Positions 33,459 through 44,538 of a stretch of 64,000 bases of DNA are shown in pieces (position 1 is the stretch's first letter; every line of letters starts with the position of its first letter). This stretch comes from Neocallimastix lanati (nom. inval.). Its lineage: Eukaryota > Neocallimastigomycota > Neocallimastigomycetes > Neocallimastigales > Neocallimastigaceae. The position numbers and the translations under genes are program-made. The notes below the pieces were generated by a model. That model did no database searches and was not told where the DNA came from. It worked only from the letters and a program-made list of their open reading frames with translations. The stretch covers positions 963,501 to 1,027,500 of the forward strand of contig JACVTC010000044.1 in the NCBI GenBank assembly GCA_016946835.1. The letters are read 5' to 3'.

Positions 33459-33615
33459 GGTATTCTAGGATTTTTGATTATAATTGTGTTCATTGTATTT
33501 TGTATGCTCGTTATAACTCCAATACTAAAGCTAGTGATACTAAATCTTATAAGCAATTTAATTATATTCGGTGTTTAATATTAATATATTATAATTTTAG
33601 TATAATACTATATAA
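33264..33615 (+). pseudogene. Decayed secreted/membrane protein fragment at the duplication break point
   Basis: On the plus strand the bases right after the scaffoldin copy read ENGDIKLCIDGHCGRFVGDP, then a TGA (33332-33334), then TTEDEYAKDI; another frame continues EEYILPKQPERETDNEHN, a T32 run, and a hydrophobic segment (ILGFLIIIVFIVFCMLVIT) that could be a membrane span. This looks like a Cys-containing ectodomain plus membrane anchor broken by frameshifts and a Trp-to-stop change. Not assigned to a family. The minus-strand ORF that continues the scaffoldin copy to 33339 is the antisense of this fragment. Confidence 0.4.
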
Positions 33616-33739
33616 TATATATCGAAAAAAATGATTTGGCTGATTTACAACAAAAAGAAAATAATTATTTAAGATAACAACAAGGATTGTTTATAAATTG
33701 TGAATCACAGATATAGATACTTAAAAATGGTATTTTTTT

Positions 33740-34026
33740 TTCAGATTGCTATAATAGAAATGAGCATACTAGTATGAAATTTGTTCCAAACAATAGAGAT
33801 AACCCTAATGACTTTGACATTAAAGGTTTTGTTAATATTAAAAGTAATAAATGTTATTTTACAAGCAACAGAAGTGGTAATTGCATCTTACAATCAACCG
33901 AATGAGTTTAACCGAGTTCGTTATTATGATTGAGTTGTTTATCAAGATCCTACTAGCAAGACTAATGTTGAAATACCCCTGACTGAATATGGTTGTTGTA
34001 CAATCGTAAAGGAAGAAATTAATTAA
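33740..34026 (+). pseudogene. Unrecognised decayed coding fragment
   Basis: Two overlapping frames look coding: one from the ATG at 33775 (MKFVPNNRDNPNDFDIKGF ...) and, after a frame change, one reading EVVIASYNQPNEFNRVRYYD, a TGA, then VVYQDPTSKTNVEIPLTEYG ending KEEIN and TAA (34023-34025). Composition is unlike the surrounding spacer. No family recognised. Confidence 0.3.
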
Positions 34027-34246
34027 ATCTTAAAATTTTTGATTTATTATTACCGATTTAACCATTATTATTGCCATTATTATTGTCATTATCATTATTG
34101 TTGGCAATATTATCTCCATTAGTTTTGTTTCTTTTATTTCATGATATTATTACAGATATATTAAAGATTATTTGTTTTTATCTTTAAGAATATTTATAAC
34201 AAATATTCTGACATTTCAATTAAAATGAAAACATTATATATTACTG

Positions 34247-34376
34247 ATGGAACAAAAATTCTATTATTCAAATTATTTAGATAGTTATAGTATTCTCTTC
34301 TATTCCGTTACATTATCTATTAATTCAATTTATTTAGAAAATGAAAATGGTACTCTATTTAATTCTATTATTCATC

Positions 34377-34414
<38 letters not shown>

Positions 34415-34720
34415 AACTTAAAATACAAATTGAAAATTATCAAAAAAAAATTTCAAAGTAGCATATTTAAATTCAGAACCAGATACTTCAAAGATTTTTC
34501 TGATATTACTCAAGTTAAAGCTACTGTAGGTTCTCAATTAAATTCTGAAGGTAATAATTAGCAGAACAAATTCAAATGAAGTATAAAGATATAGTCTTTG
34601 ATGTTCCAGATTCCTCAACTGATTATAAAGATATTCTTACTTCAATTAGTCATTATGAACTTACTATTTCTGATTCTAAAGCTCTTAAAGAGTATATTAA
34701 AATATAATAATATTAAAGCT
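34247..34720 (+). pseudogene. Unrecognised decayed coding fragments separated by poly-T
   Basis: Short readable pieces on the plus strand, such as DITQVKATVGSQLNSEGNN and, in another frame, QMKYKDIVFDVPDSSTDYKD, interrupted by a T33 run and stops. They are richer in G/C than the spacer around them and look like one broken gene. Function unknown. Confidence 0.3.
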
Positions 34721-36124
34721 TGTTGTTCTGGTGCTTTCATGATAAAGATGGAATTAATTCAATGTATTTATTTATACCATTTGTTGATAGTGCTGTTGCT
34801 TCTTTACTGGTCACTTTTGGATTAATTGGACTACTTATGATGTTGTTAATGTTTACATTTGGATTAATATATAAATTATTGTTTATATTTACACTATTTT
34901 TTTTAATAATAAATTACTTGAATTATTGGATATTAAATCTAAATCAATTGGAGAAAGCAAAACATTGTTCTTATTTTCTATTTCTTCATTTATTTTTCCT
35001 TTTTCATCAATATTTGCTAAAAATGAGCTAATTCTTGATTTTGTTCTTTGATCTTTTGAGCGATGATCACATTATCTAAGATCTTTTGTTGTATTAATTT
35101 TTTTGCATTTTCAGTTTCAAATGGAAATTGTACATGATCGACGTTATTTAGATCCATCCTACAATGAGAACGAAGCCATAATTGATTCTGTAAGTGGTTT
35201 GCATTTTGATTAAATTTAAAGTTGTTTGTTTGTCTAATTATGAAGTTAAACTTTGATTTAAATTATAATTATTATTTAAAATTAGTACTTATTTAATTTA
35301 TGTTATTTTATCCATTATAGTTGTTTCAATATTACTATTATTACAATTATTTTCAGAACAAAATAACATAAAATAATTATTAACTAAAATAATAAGAGAT
35401 AGTTTAAAAACTAGACTTTTAATTAATTAATTATTAAGTACTGATTTTTAAACTCTAAATTAAAAATTTAAAAAAAATATATATATGTATAAAAACTTTT
35501 TTTTTTTTTTTTTTTGAATTAAAATAAATAAACACTTTTTATTGTTTTATATAAATACTTCTTTAATATTAATTGTTTTTTATATATATTCTTTATAAAT
35601 TAATTTATTTTAAATTATTTTTTCCACTTTTAATCTATATTTCTCTTTTCGCTTTTTTTTTTTTTTATTATTTATAAATATATATATATTTTTTATATTT
35701 ATTGTTATTATTATTATTATAATTTTTATTACTTTGAATATAAATTTTAAAACAAATTTATATTTTATTTTTATTTCTTTATTTTAAATTTAAGAAATTA
35801 ATTTTTATTTAATGATATTTTTTATTAAATGTATTCATGTAGATATGTATAAATCTTTCAAATTAATATCTATTATTTATAAACATTCTTTTGTATTTAC
35901 TAATTTTTATAAGTTTTTATTTTAGGTTCGATATTATTATAAATTATATTTTATAAAAAATATACAGCCTATATTCTTATAAAAATATATAACTTTATTG
36001 TAGAAACTGAATTTTTTTTTTTAAAATAAATATATTAATAATACAATTTAAAGATTACAATGAGATAATGTCATACTTACAAGTTATGAAATCTTTTTCA
36101 TATATATATATTAATTATAAATAT

Positions 36125-36160
<36 letters not shown>

Positions 36161-36298
36161 TTTTAATTATTCAAATTGTTCAAATATAAAATCCAATTAT
36201 ATTATTTTTTTTTCATATATAAATAATATATTTATATTATATATTTATTTAATTATTTATTTACATATTTTTTAAGTAATAGTATAATTATTATTATC
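34721..36298. other. AT-rich region with scattered coding relics
   Basis: Possible hydrophobic relic at 34740-34900. At 35118-35190 an exon-like piece (EIVHDRRYLDPSYNENEAII) is flanked by a T-rich TTTTCAG acceptor-like and a GTAAGT donor-like site, but no partner exon is found. The rest is A/T spacer with a long poly-T run at about 36127-36159. It probably includes the gutted interior of a family B element, whose leader begins at 36299. Confidence 0.4.
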
Positions 36299-36535
36299 GC
36301 TGACATTTCAGCTCTTTATTATAACGCTGACAATATTCAGCTTTTTTAATTATGCTGACCTTTTCAGCTCTTTATTATAACACTGACAATATTCAGCTCT
36401 TTTTAATAACGCTGACTTTTCAGCTTTTTTTTAATTATGCTGACCTTTTCAGCTCTTTATTATAACGCTGACAATATTCAGCTGTTTATAATAACGCTGA
36501 TTTCTCAGCTTTTTAATTATGCTGACCTTTTCAGC
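36299..36535. repeat. Leader hairpin array of family B
   Basis: About nine short palindromes of the form GCTGAC-(2 to 9 nt)-TCAGC separated by A/T spacers (TTTATTATAAC, TTTTAATTAT). Same relation to the PBS as the arrays in elements A and C, but unrelated in sequence. Confidence 0.85.
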
Positions 36536-36839
36536 TTGGTATTTTTTATTTTTTTATTATTTTTATTCCTAATATTTAATGGATTCATTAAGTAATATAT
36601 AAAAATTGATACTTATTTTCGAAAATAATTAAAATTTGTATATATAATAAATATTTTTAATTTATGTTTTATGAATATTTTAAATTTATATTACAGAATT
36701 GTTGATTTGTACATGTTAAGTTTTATATTTTTAATTATTATTGGAATTGATTTATTTTACAATAAGAATTTAAGATATTAATTAATAACTTTAATTCAAA
36801 ATAATTGTTAAATTTATTTATATAATTTTTCTAACACTT

Positions 36840-36882
36840 AACTTAATGTTCACTCAATCTGGTGAGATTGAGACTCTTAATC
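36840..36882 (-). promoter_or_regulatory. Primer-binding site of family B with adjoining hairpin
   Basis: On the minus strand GATTAAGAGTCTCA (36869-36882) directly follows the LTR, then CTCAATCT-CACC-AGATTGAG forms an 8-bp hairpin. The core is the same 14-mer as in element A. Confidence 0.75.
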
Positions 36883-37121
36883 TGTTAAAAGTAAAAGATT
36901 CGTTTTATTTATGTTTATAGAAAATGTAAATCTAATTTCATCTGTTTTTATTAAAAGGAGTTGTTGTTGAAGAATTTTATATTATAAAATATTTATAGTT
37001 ATTTTATTTAGGTTACACAAATATATTATTGGTCTTTTACTTGAAAATATATATATTAAAATATATCACAAAACTCCTTAATATTATATATATACAAAAC
37101 CTCAATATTTATATTTTAACA
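36883..37121 (-). mobile_element. LTR of copia family B (5' LTR of a gutted element)
   Basis: 239 bp, TGTTAAAAGT at one end and ATATTTTAACA at the other, so the ends are TGTTAA/TTAACA. A PBS and leader lie on its left, making it the 5' LTR of a minus-strand element whose gag-pol and 3' LTR are not present. Homologous to the split LTR at 17451-17688/23688-23700. Confidence 0.8.
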
Positions 37122-37497
37122 GAACCCCTTTTGATGGGACTTCATAATGCCAATTAATTGAGTGTTGTTATTATTGATTTTATTGAGTCTCAGGATAGCT
37201 AAAATTTGTAAATAATATTATTTTTTATCAATTTTTATTTATATATAGTGATTTAGATTATTTGTTTGCATTTTTATATATATTTTTTATTATATAATTT
37301 ATATAAAATTAAACGTTCATTGGAAATTTATTTTGTTCATAAAATGTAAATTTTTTTTATATCTATTAATTTTGTAAGTATTAATTTTAATATTTTATTA
37401 ACTAAGTTTTTATTGAATTTTCCTTTTATTTTCATTATTTCATTTTCGTTTTACTTCCGAATTTCAGTAACTTTTCAAATTACTTTTCGACATTTAC
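37122..37497. other. AT-rich spacer
   Basis: Nothing recognisable. AAAAGGGGTTC on the minus strand next to the family B LTR resembles a polypurine tract, but no element body lies on that side. Confidence 0.6.
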
Positions 37498-37703
37498 AGT
37501 TAGAAATAAAAATATAAAGTTTTAAAATTACATTAATTTAATGAGTAATGTTATATTTTTAATATATTTATATAAGATATATAATAGGAAATAATAATAA
37601 GTCTCATATTATGTTAACTATAAATACCACAAAAATGTATAATTTTATAAAACGATACAATATTTATTTTTTTTACATAGTAAAGATATTCTTATTTCTA
37701 ATA
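37498..37703 (+). mobile_element. Degenerate 5' LTR of copia family C (copy C2)
   Basis: About 206 bp aligning in reverse complement to the LTR at 54610-54820. Landmarks are GTTAGAAAYAAAAATAT at the start, GAGTAATGTTATA, CTATAAATACCA and a TTTCTAATA end followed by a PBS-like sequence. Heavily diverged, thus old. Confidence 0.65.
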
Positions 37704-37977
37704 GATTAAGCGTCTCAACTATTCAATTGAGCTATCAAATAAAGTTAAGTTGAAATATATAAAACATAATATTTTTTTTTGTATATCATTCATATTCAAA
37801 CTAATAACAATATATTTTTATTATTCATATAATATTCATTATAGAAACAAAATATAATAACCATCATTAATAAACAAACATTACAGAACAATATTGAGTG
37901 TGTTGAGGATACAAGATGTTAATTAAAGTATATATTGTAATAATTCATAGTTATTATTACATTTCATAAATAAATTT

Positions 37978-38008
<31 letters not shown>

Positions 38009-39109
38009 AAAATAAAATAAATAAAAATAAAAAAAAAAATAAAAGATAATTAAATTAAATTTTAAAACTCATTAAAATATAAGTAATAGTCAACTAGCTA
38101 AGTTGAAAATAATTAAATATAAAATAATATACATTTAATTCATCAAGACTAAGAATAATCAATAAAAAATAACCTATTTATTTATGTTAATTAATAATAA
38201 TTATTTTTAACTAAATATTATTGACACATGTAAAATAAAAAAATTAACAATTAATCTAAAAAGAGACAAATAAAAATAATTTATAAACATTGACATTACC
38301 ATTAACATTTATATATACTATAAACATAATTTTTTTAATATAAAGAAATATATAATTAATATTATAATAAAATTTATTAAATATAAAATATAATATTCTC
38401 ACACAAAAATCTATTCTGACATCATACAATTCACAACATAATAAAAATTTTAATAAAATATATTTTGAATTAACTCAATTTTTAATATACAATATAATAC
38501 AATTAAAAAAAACTAACAAATAATTAACGTTAAAACCGGAGATAATCCACAGAAAGTATAATAATAAAAATTTTAATAATTAAAGTTTACACAAAACTTT
38601 TACAAATAATGTTCAACAAATAAATTAAAATTAAAGTATCCGAGAAATTAATTTTAAAAAACTTTTATATTCAATAAAATTTTAAATTATTATAATTTTC
38701 ATTTTTATTTAATACATTTCAAATTTTAATTTATAATAATTTTAAAATGTCCAATTATATCAATCCATTAAAAATAATATTAATGTTTTATTAAATTAAA
38801 ATTAAATTAAATTTCATAATATAAATTTCATTATTTTTGCTAAACTTTAATCAATAATATTTAATCCAATTAATCGATGTTAAAAACAATTTGAAAATTT
38901 TTAAAAAATTATATTATTAATAATATATAATATTTATAAATATATAATCTATCATTTATTGATCTAATTTTTGTTAAATCTCGAATCCTGTTATTTAAAA
39001 TATATTGTTTTTATGACCAATTTATTCATATAAAACCCATTTATATATATCAATAACAATAATAGGGAAGATTACATTTAAATAATCTATATAAAATAAT
39101 TTAAAATGT
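37704..39109 (+). mobile_element. PBS and leader of family C copy C2
   Basis: Begins GATTAAGCGTCTCA (one change from the 14-mer of the other elements) and then CTCAACT-ATTC-AATTGAG, a hairpin with one mismatch. The sequence down to about 39120 is an inverted match of 53020-54609, including a block near 39070-39110 ending ATTTGAATTATTTATTATTC. Only one unit of the hairpin array remains (near 38090). No ORF. Confidence 0.6.
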
Positions 39110-39655
39110 ATTATTTGAATTATTTATTATTCTCCAAATATTGAACTTTCAACTTTAACTCAATTAAAAGAATTAACATTAAATGAACTTGATTTATATT
39201 ATAGAGAAAAATTAAACTTTGATGGATTCAAAAAATTAAATAAAAAATGTCATTGAAGAAGATACAACTTTTAAAAATGTCTATGAAATTATTATATTTA
39301 CCAATCGTTAAAAATTAAATATAAATTGAATACTCCATCCTTTTAATTTAGAGAAAGATGGTATAAAATTATTAAAGAATTTAAAATATTTAAAAACAAT
39401 GGACATTGAGTTAGATTCCGATGATTCAAAGCAATGGCTTATCGATAACATTTGTACTATTACCAATGTTGAAAAATTATACATTATGACAAAATTAGAG
39501 AAAACTTGTTCATCTACACTTTCAACCTCTACTAATGTTAAATGTGGCAAAGAAAATAGAAAATGTCCTTCAGATCAATGTTGTAGTAAATATGGTTGGG
39601 GCGGTACTAGTGAAAAATATTGTGGTACTGGATGTCAAAGTGAATTTAGTCAATG
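39110..39655 (+). pseudogene. Leucine-rich repeat-CBM18 protein, fragment
   Basis: Reads LSTLTQLKELTLNELDLYYR and, after frameshifts, LEKDGIKLLKNLKYLKTMDI: irregular leucine-rich repeats. A clean chitin-binding (CBM18/hevein) module follows at about 39540-39655: CGKENRKCPSDQCCSKYGWG, then GTSEKYCGTGCQSEFSQ, with the usual Cys pattern. The final Cys is replaced by TGA. LRR-CBM18 secreted proteins are a family I associate with anaerobic fungi. The N-terminus is lost and at least two frame breaks are present. The last 85 codons form an open frame (39399-39653), but with no signal peptide. Confidence 0.6.
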
Positions 39656-39796
39656 ATACTAATCTTAAATAAATATTCTAATAATCCAATATTAATTCGT
39701 GATGACCTTATCATAAGAAAACAATGATGTATAAAAATGTTTTTAAAAAAAAAAAAAAAGTAATAATCAAAATAGTTAAATATAATAATAATTTTT

Positions 39797-39960
39797 CGTT
39801 TAACTTGCTTTAATCAAGCTTTTAAAGAACAAGCTAACGCTTAATTTGGCTTTTTCTAATCAGTTAATACTGTTAATCCAATGTTTGATACAACTATTGA
39901 TAAACTTAATAGATTAAAGAAATATATAAAACAAACCGAAGACAATGTTAAAAAGATGAT
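39797..39960 (+). pseudogene. Coiled-coil (BAR-like) gene fragment, copy in C2
   Basis: Homologous at the DNA level to the minus strand at 52110-52275: shared text CTTGCTTTAATCAAGCTTTT, then VDTTI-x-x-LNRLKKYIKQ. Where the other copy has CAG (Gln), this one has TAA (39842-39844). It stops abruptly at about 39960, where an antisense GT2 pseudogene begins. Confidence 0.55.
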
Positions 39961-39962
39961 TA

Positions 39963-40649
39963 TTTTTAAACTTCCTTCTGAAAAATTTCTAATTGACCCT
40001 GTTCTTCTCTTATAATAATAATATATTCCTTCATCAGGTAATTTCAGAACTCTTGGTTTATATTTATATGCTAACACATTAAAGGCATAGTCATTTCCTT
40101 TTTTCATCTTTTCATTATATCGGATATTATTATCATTTAAAAACTTCTCTCTCCAAATTGAATCATAAACTGACTAATGTCGTTTATAGCCTCTTTTATA
40201 ATATAATTTAGAAATATTAGTATTAAGTACAAAGTGACCAACCACAATATTATAATCACTGGATTTTTGAAGTAGATTTTCATAAAATCTATCATCAATA
40301 TAGTCATCACTATCAACAAATCCAATAAATTCTCCTTTTGCATTTTCAATTCCTGCGTTTCTTGCACGCTAGCACCATTATTTTTTTCAGAATGAATAAT
40401 TTTAACTTTGTTATCAGTCATTTTAAACTTTTCTAAAATTTCCATGGAATTATCAGTTGATCCATCATCAACACATATTAATTTAAAATCTTTAAAAATT
40501 TGATTCAATATTGAATTTATACATCTATCCAAATATGATGCTGTATTATATACCGGCACCACAATGGATAAAGGCAATGCATAAATATACTTCACAAATA
40601 TTTCTAAAAATAATAAAATAAATAAAAATACACTAATTAATAAATTCAT
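39963..40649 (-). pseudogene. GT2 glycosyltransferase pseudogene
   Basis: A second copy of the intact gene at 47161-47922, same strand, alignable over its whole length except the last ~20 codons. It keeps the signal-like N-terminus (MNLLISVFLFILLFLEIFVK), LSIVVPVYNTASYLDRCINS, CVDDGSTDNS and the C-terminal GNDYAFNVLAYKY...YYYYKRRTGS. Two lesions against the intact paralogue: a 1-bp deletion in the GCAGCGCT stretch (about 40370), which breaks the frame before the DxD motif, and TGG to TAG (40174-40176). The 3' end is replaced by the coiled-coil fragment on the other strand. Confidence 0.88.
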
Positions 40650-40697
40650 TTTTATAGTAATAAAAAGAAATGCATTCAGTTTATTACAAGTTGAATA

Positions 40698-41860
40698 CGA
40701 TATTTGCCAACCCCTGAACAACAACAGAATTGTCAAGTTATAGATCCAAAAGAAACTTATAAAATACAAACAGGTGAAGTTATTCATAAAGATGTTTGGA
40801 CAATTGATGCATTAAAAAATGAGGTTCATGATTTAGCTACTAAAAATGGTTTAGGTTTTTAGTTTGTGAATACATCAGTGGAATCAAAAAATAGAGGTGC
40901 TTATAATCATGATCTTGCTTGTCATTAAGGTGAAAATGATTCCTTAGTAATAATGTGCATGGCTGGTTCCCATTTTAGTGCAAGAGATGAATATCCAAAG
41001 AAAGGAGAAAATTGGTCAAAATTTTATAGACCATATTTAATTTATTTGAATAAGGCGGAGACTCCATATGCTTCATGGTGAGATGCTAAAGCAGTAGCCA
41101 AAATTGAAAAAGCTAAATATCCATTTTCATTTGTAAGTCAACCAGGATATGATAAATAACGTGGAAATGTTACAGATAAATTAACATTAATAATCCATTA
41201 AATAATTCAGTTTTCGGATTAGATGATGCCGTGGTTACTTTAGTTCAACCGGAATCTAACAGAGATTCTATTCCTTATCAACAATGGTGTCATTATTCTT
41301 TCTTGATTTATATTATTTCAGGTATTAGTCCAAATCTATCTATTAACAATGTTATTCCAGGAGATCATTTCAATCAATGAGGACTTCCATATAAATTTCC
41401 AAAAGAATTCCCAAATATAGTCAATTACTATATAGAAAATTTAATAATGCTAGCAATTGAAATTATTGTCATGTTTCAACTTCAGGAAGAGATAGTAAAT
41501 ATCAATCTATTCCATGGAATATTTATTTCAATTTGAATAAGAAACTCACAAGTACATATATATTACGTGTTTCAATTGCAGCCAATTCTTCTACTGCACT
41601 TTCAGTCTCTATCAATGGAGGAAAGAATTCAGCTGAAGTTGCCAACTTTAAAGATGATGCCTGTATTCGCCGCAATGGTATTCCAGGATTCTACCGTGAA
41701 TTAGAATTCAAATTTGTACCTAATAATTTAAAGATTGAAGAAAATAAGATTACTTTACATGCCAGTAAGACAGGATGAAATACTAATAATTAACAATTTA
41801 ATAGTATTATGTATGATCATTTTCTTCTTAAAACTCCTGGACTTTTAATTATCTAATATC
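40698..41860 (+). pseudogene. PL4 rhamnogalacturonan lyase pseudogene
   Basis: Readable pieces in order match polysaccharide lyase family 4: RYLPTPEQQQNCQVIDPKET; a segment with VWTIDALKNEVHDLA; SHFSARDEYPKKGENWSKFY; ASW-stop-DAKAVAKIEKAKYPFSFV followed by QPGYD and RGNVTDKL; VFGLDDAVVTLVQPE; and the C-terminal carbohydrate-binding-like domain (STYILRVSIAANSSTALSVS, IRRNGIPGFYRELEFKF). Such enzymes cleave pectin rhamnogalacturonan I outside the cell. At least seven stops (for example TAG 40860, TAA 40926, TGA 41079, TGA 41378, TGA 41458) and frame changes are present; the N-terminal catalytic part is missing. An 81-codon stretch (41533-41778) is still open. Confidence 0.72.
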
Positions 41861-42169
41861 TATTAAAATAAATTAGTAAATAAATATTTTAATTTAAAAA
41901 TTAATAATTACAATTATATATAATGATGATGAAAAAATTATTAAGATTTTATATAACAACAAAAAATAAATGAAAAATAAAATTAGTAAAAAAAAAAAAA
42001 ATAAGAATAAAAAATATAAGTATAAAAAATATATTAATTATATTTTTTTTAAAAAAAATAAAAAAAAAAAATAAAAGTTAAAAGTTCAAAAACATTTCTT
42101 TTCAACGGAAATTAAAGATATACAATAAAAATATAATTATATTGAAGTATCATTAAACGTTTATTAATG

Positions 42170-42320
42170 AAATCTTAAAATCTTCTGATGTTGACTTAGA
42201 TATCAAACCAAATTCACCCCTTAATGAATTAGATTTTAGAGATAGTCATGGTAATTATTCAATAAGAATTGATAGAATTGAATCCGTAAATATTATTATT
42301 AAAAAAAAAAGTTCAATTGA
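42170..42320 (+). pseudogene. Unrecognised coding-like fragment
   Basis: Reads ILKSSDVDLDIKPNSPLNEL, then DFRDSHGNYSIRIDRIESVN, without stops for about 45 codons, ending in an A run. Not recognised; the copia remnant that follows is in a different frame, so the two need not be related. Confidence 0.3.
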
Positions 42321-42329
42321 AATTCATCC

Positions 42330-43577
42330 TTCAAAGCACTTTTCAACGATGCTAAATTGTGCCACCAATTCTGGGAGTATGCCGTCGGCACAGCCAATTA
42401 TATCCACAATAGACTTCCACATTCTGGAATCAATAATAAAATACCCTTCAAGATTCTTTTTGGTAAAGATGTAGACTACTCACATTTTAAGGTTTTCGGT
42501 TGTAGAGTATTCTTCTATGTTCCTAAGTCCTTAAGAAATAAATTTTAAAACAATGCCCTTCCTGGCATCTACCTCCGTTATCATCCTTATTTGTCCTCTT
42601 ACAAAATACTAAATATAAATACAAAACAAATCATCCTTTCCAGAACAGTCAAATTTTTCGAACAAAACCCTGGTAATGCTAATCTCCAATCTAGAGTCCC
42701 CTAAGAATTTTCAAAATTTATACCACACTCCGAAATCAGGGGGTGTGATTATTTCGATAAATTAATTAACACTTCGAATAGATTATTTCATGACAGTTTC
42801 ATAAACATCCAAAACGACTAACCAAATATAAAAAATATAACTCAAAAACCCATAAATAATACAAACCTTTCAAATGACATCAATAATAACGACAAACTAA
42901 TAATCCAGACCAACGGCAAACCAGATTTAATTAAAGATCATACATCACTAAATAACATAAATAAGTATAACAAGAGAGATGAAAAAGACGAACTCTTAAA
43001 CCCAACACATAAATTTAGAAAGATATACAATAAACCAAATCTCTCCTTAGATTCACATCTAAGAGAACCACAAACTTATAAGGATATTTTCAATCTACCA
43101 GATAAACATGAATGGTTAAACGCAATAAAGGAGGAAATAAATAACATAAATAAAATGAACGAATTCGAAATAGTAGAACTTATACCCAAAGGCACAAATC
43201 TTGTATCACGAACATGGGTATTCAAATACAAATATGACGAAAATTGGCAACATCACAAAACATAAAGCTAGATTGGTTGTCAGAGGGCTTTCACAACGTT
43301 TTGGAATCGACTACCTCTCTTGAAACAAGCAGGCCTCCAATGGAACGATGAGTTAAACAATAATCTCCTATATATGAATTTCAGGAGACTTGTCAGTGAA
43401 CCTTATATCTATGTAAAGTATCACGAAACAAAGGAAATAATATGTATCATCACTGTTTACATTGATAATATCTTGATTATAGGTAAAAACAGGGATGTAT
43501 TATTCGTTAATAATCAAATAAAAGAAAAATATATAATCAAAGATATTGGAGAAGTTAATTTTTTTTTTAACTTATAA
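42330..43577 (+). pseudogene. Decayed copia pol: integrase C-terminus to RT
   Basis: Reads KALFNDAKLCHQFWEYAVGT (integrase core end), IHNRLPHSGINNKIPFKILF, FKVFGCRVFFYVP, then an Asn/Lys-rich linker with THKFRKIYNKPN and YKDIFNLPDKHEWLNAIKEE, the RT start LVSRTWVFKYK, LVVRGLSQRFGIDY, and then directly LKQAGLQWNDELNN...IITVYIDNILIIG. RT lost about 80 codons between GIDY and LKQAG. The catalytic motif reads YIDN rather than YVDD. No LTRs are visible. This remnant shows the integrase C-terminus that elements A and A2 lack. Confidence 0.85.
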
Positions 43578-44538
43578 TAAAAATATTTTTTTTAATGATA
43601 TAAATAAAATAATAAATATTTTAAAATTTAATATTAATTGAAATATTATAAAAAAATTTAAAATATAAATATTTAAATTTTACTTTAAATATTTTATTAA
43701 TATAATATAAATAACTTTTTCAAGTATTTATTTCATTATTTTTCTTAAAAACAAGAAAAACTTATAGTTTATTAATTTATTTTATTTCTTTAATATAAAT
43801 TTAATTTTATTAAAATTATTATTCATATAATAATATTTATATATATAAAGCAAATCTCAATTTTATTTGAATTTATATTATATTTAGGTATTTTAAAATT
43901 CAAATTACTAAATTTTTAATAGAAAAAAATTTTCCTTTATTTAATATCTTAATTTATATATGCTTATAATTTATTTTATTTTTATTTAATTATTATAAAA
44001 ATATTATTAAGAATAATATATTATTTTAATAAAAGTATATTGTGTAATATAAATTTTATTTTAAATGGAAATTTTTTACTAGTAATTTTATATGAATGAA
44101 ATTCAAAATATTTAATAAATATTTTAAATTATTAATAAAGTTAATAAATTTGAAAAAATATTATAAATAATATTAAATTTGATATAAATTTCGTTTATAT
44201 AAATTTTTATATAAATGAAATTCTCATTTAAATAATAATAGTTTAATTTAATCAGAATTCTTATTTAAGAAAAAAGCAAGCAATAGATTAGTAAGCTATT
44301 TATTTAAAAAGTTATTAAAATAATAAATAATATTTTAATTTATATTTAATATAAATAGTGTTAAAAGAAAAATATAAATACTTGTAATATTCTTCAATTG
44401 AAAATCAGTTATATAATAATAATATATTATTCGAATATTTAAAAAATACATCTTACATAAAATTTCTTATTTAATTTATGTAATTTAAAATATTTAAATA
44501 TTTTAAATTACTTTAATTTAATTTAAAAGTCCTATAAA
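43578..44538. other. AT-rich spacer upstream of the TupA-like gene
   Basis: Over 85% A/T by eye; no ORF, repeat or RNA gene seen. It should hold the promoter of the gene at 44539, but no specific element can be defended. Confidence 0.6.

Noticed and set aside
34598-35031. Hydrophobic ORFs that could be membrane proteins
   Set aside because: They overlap in different frames, are rich in Leu/Ile/Phe as expected from T-rich DNA, and show no conserved motif.
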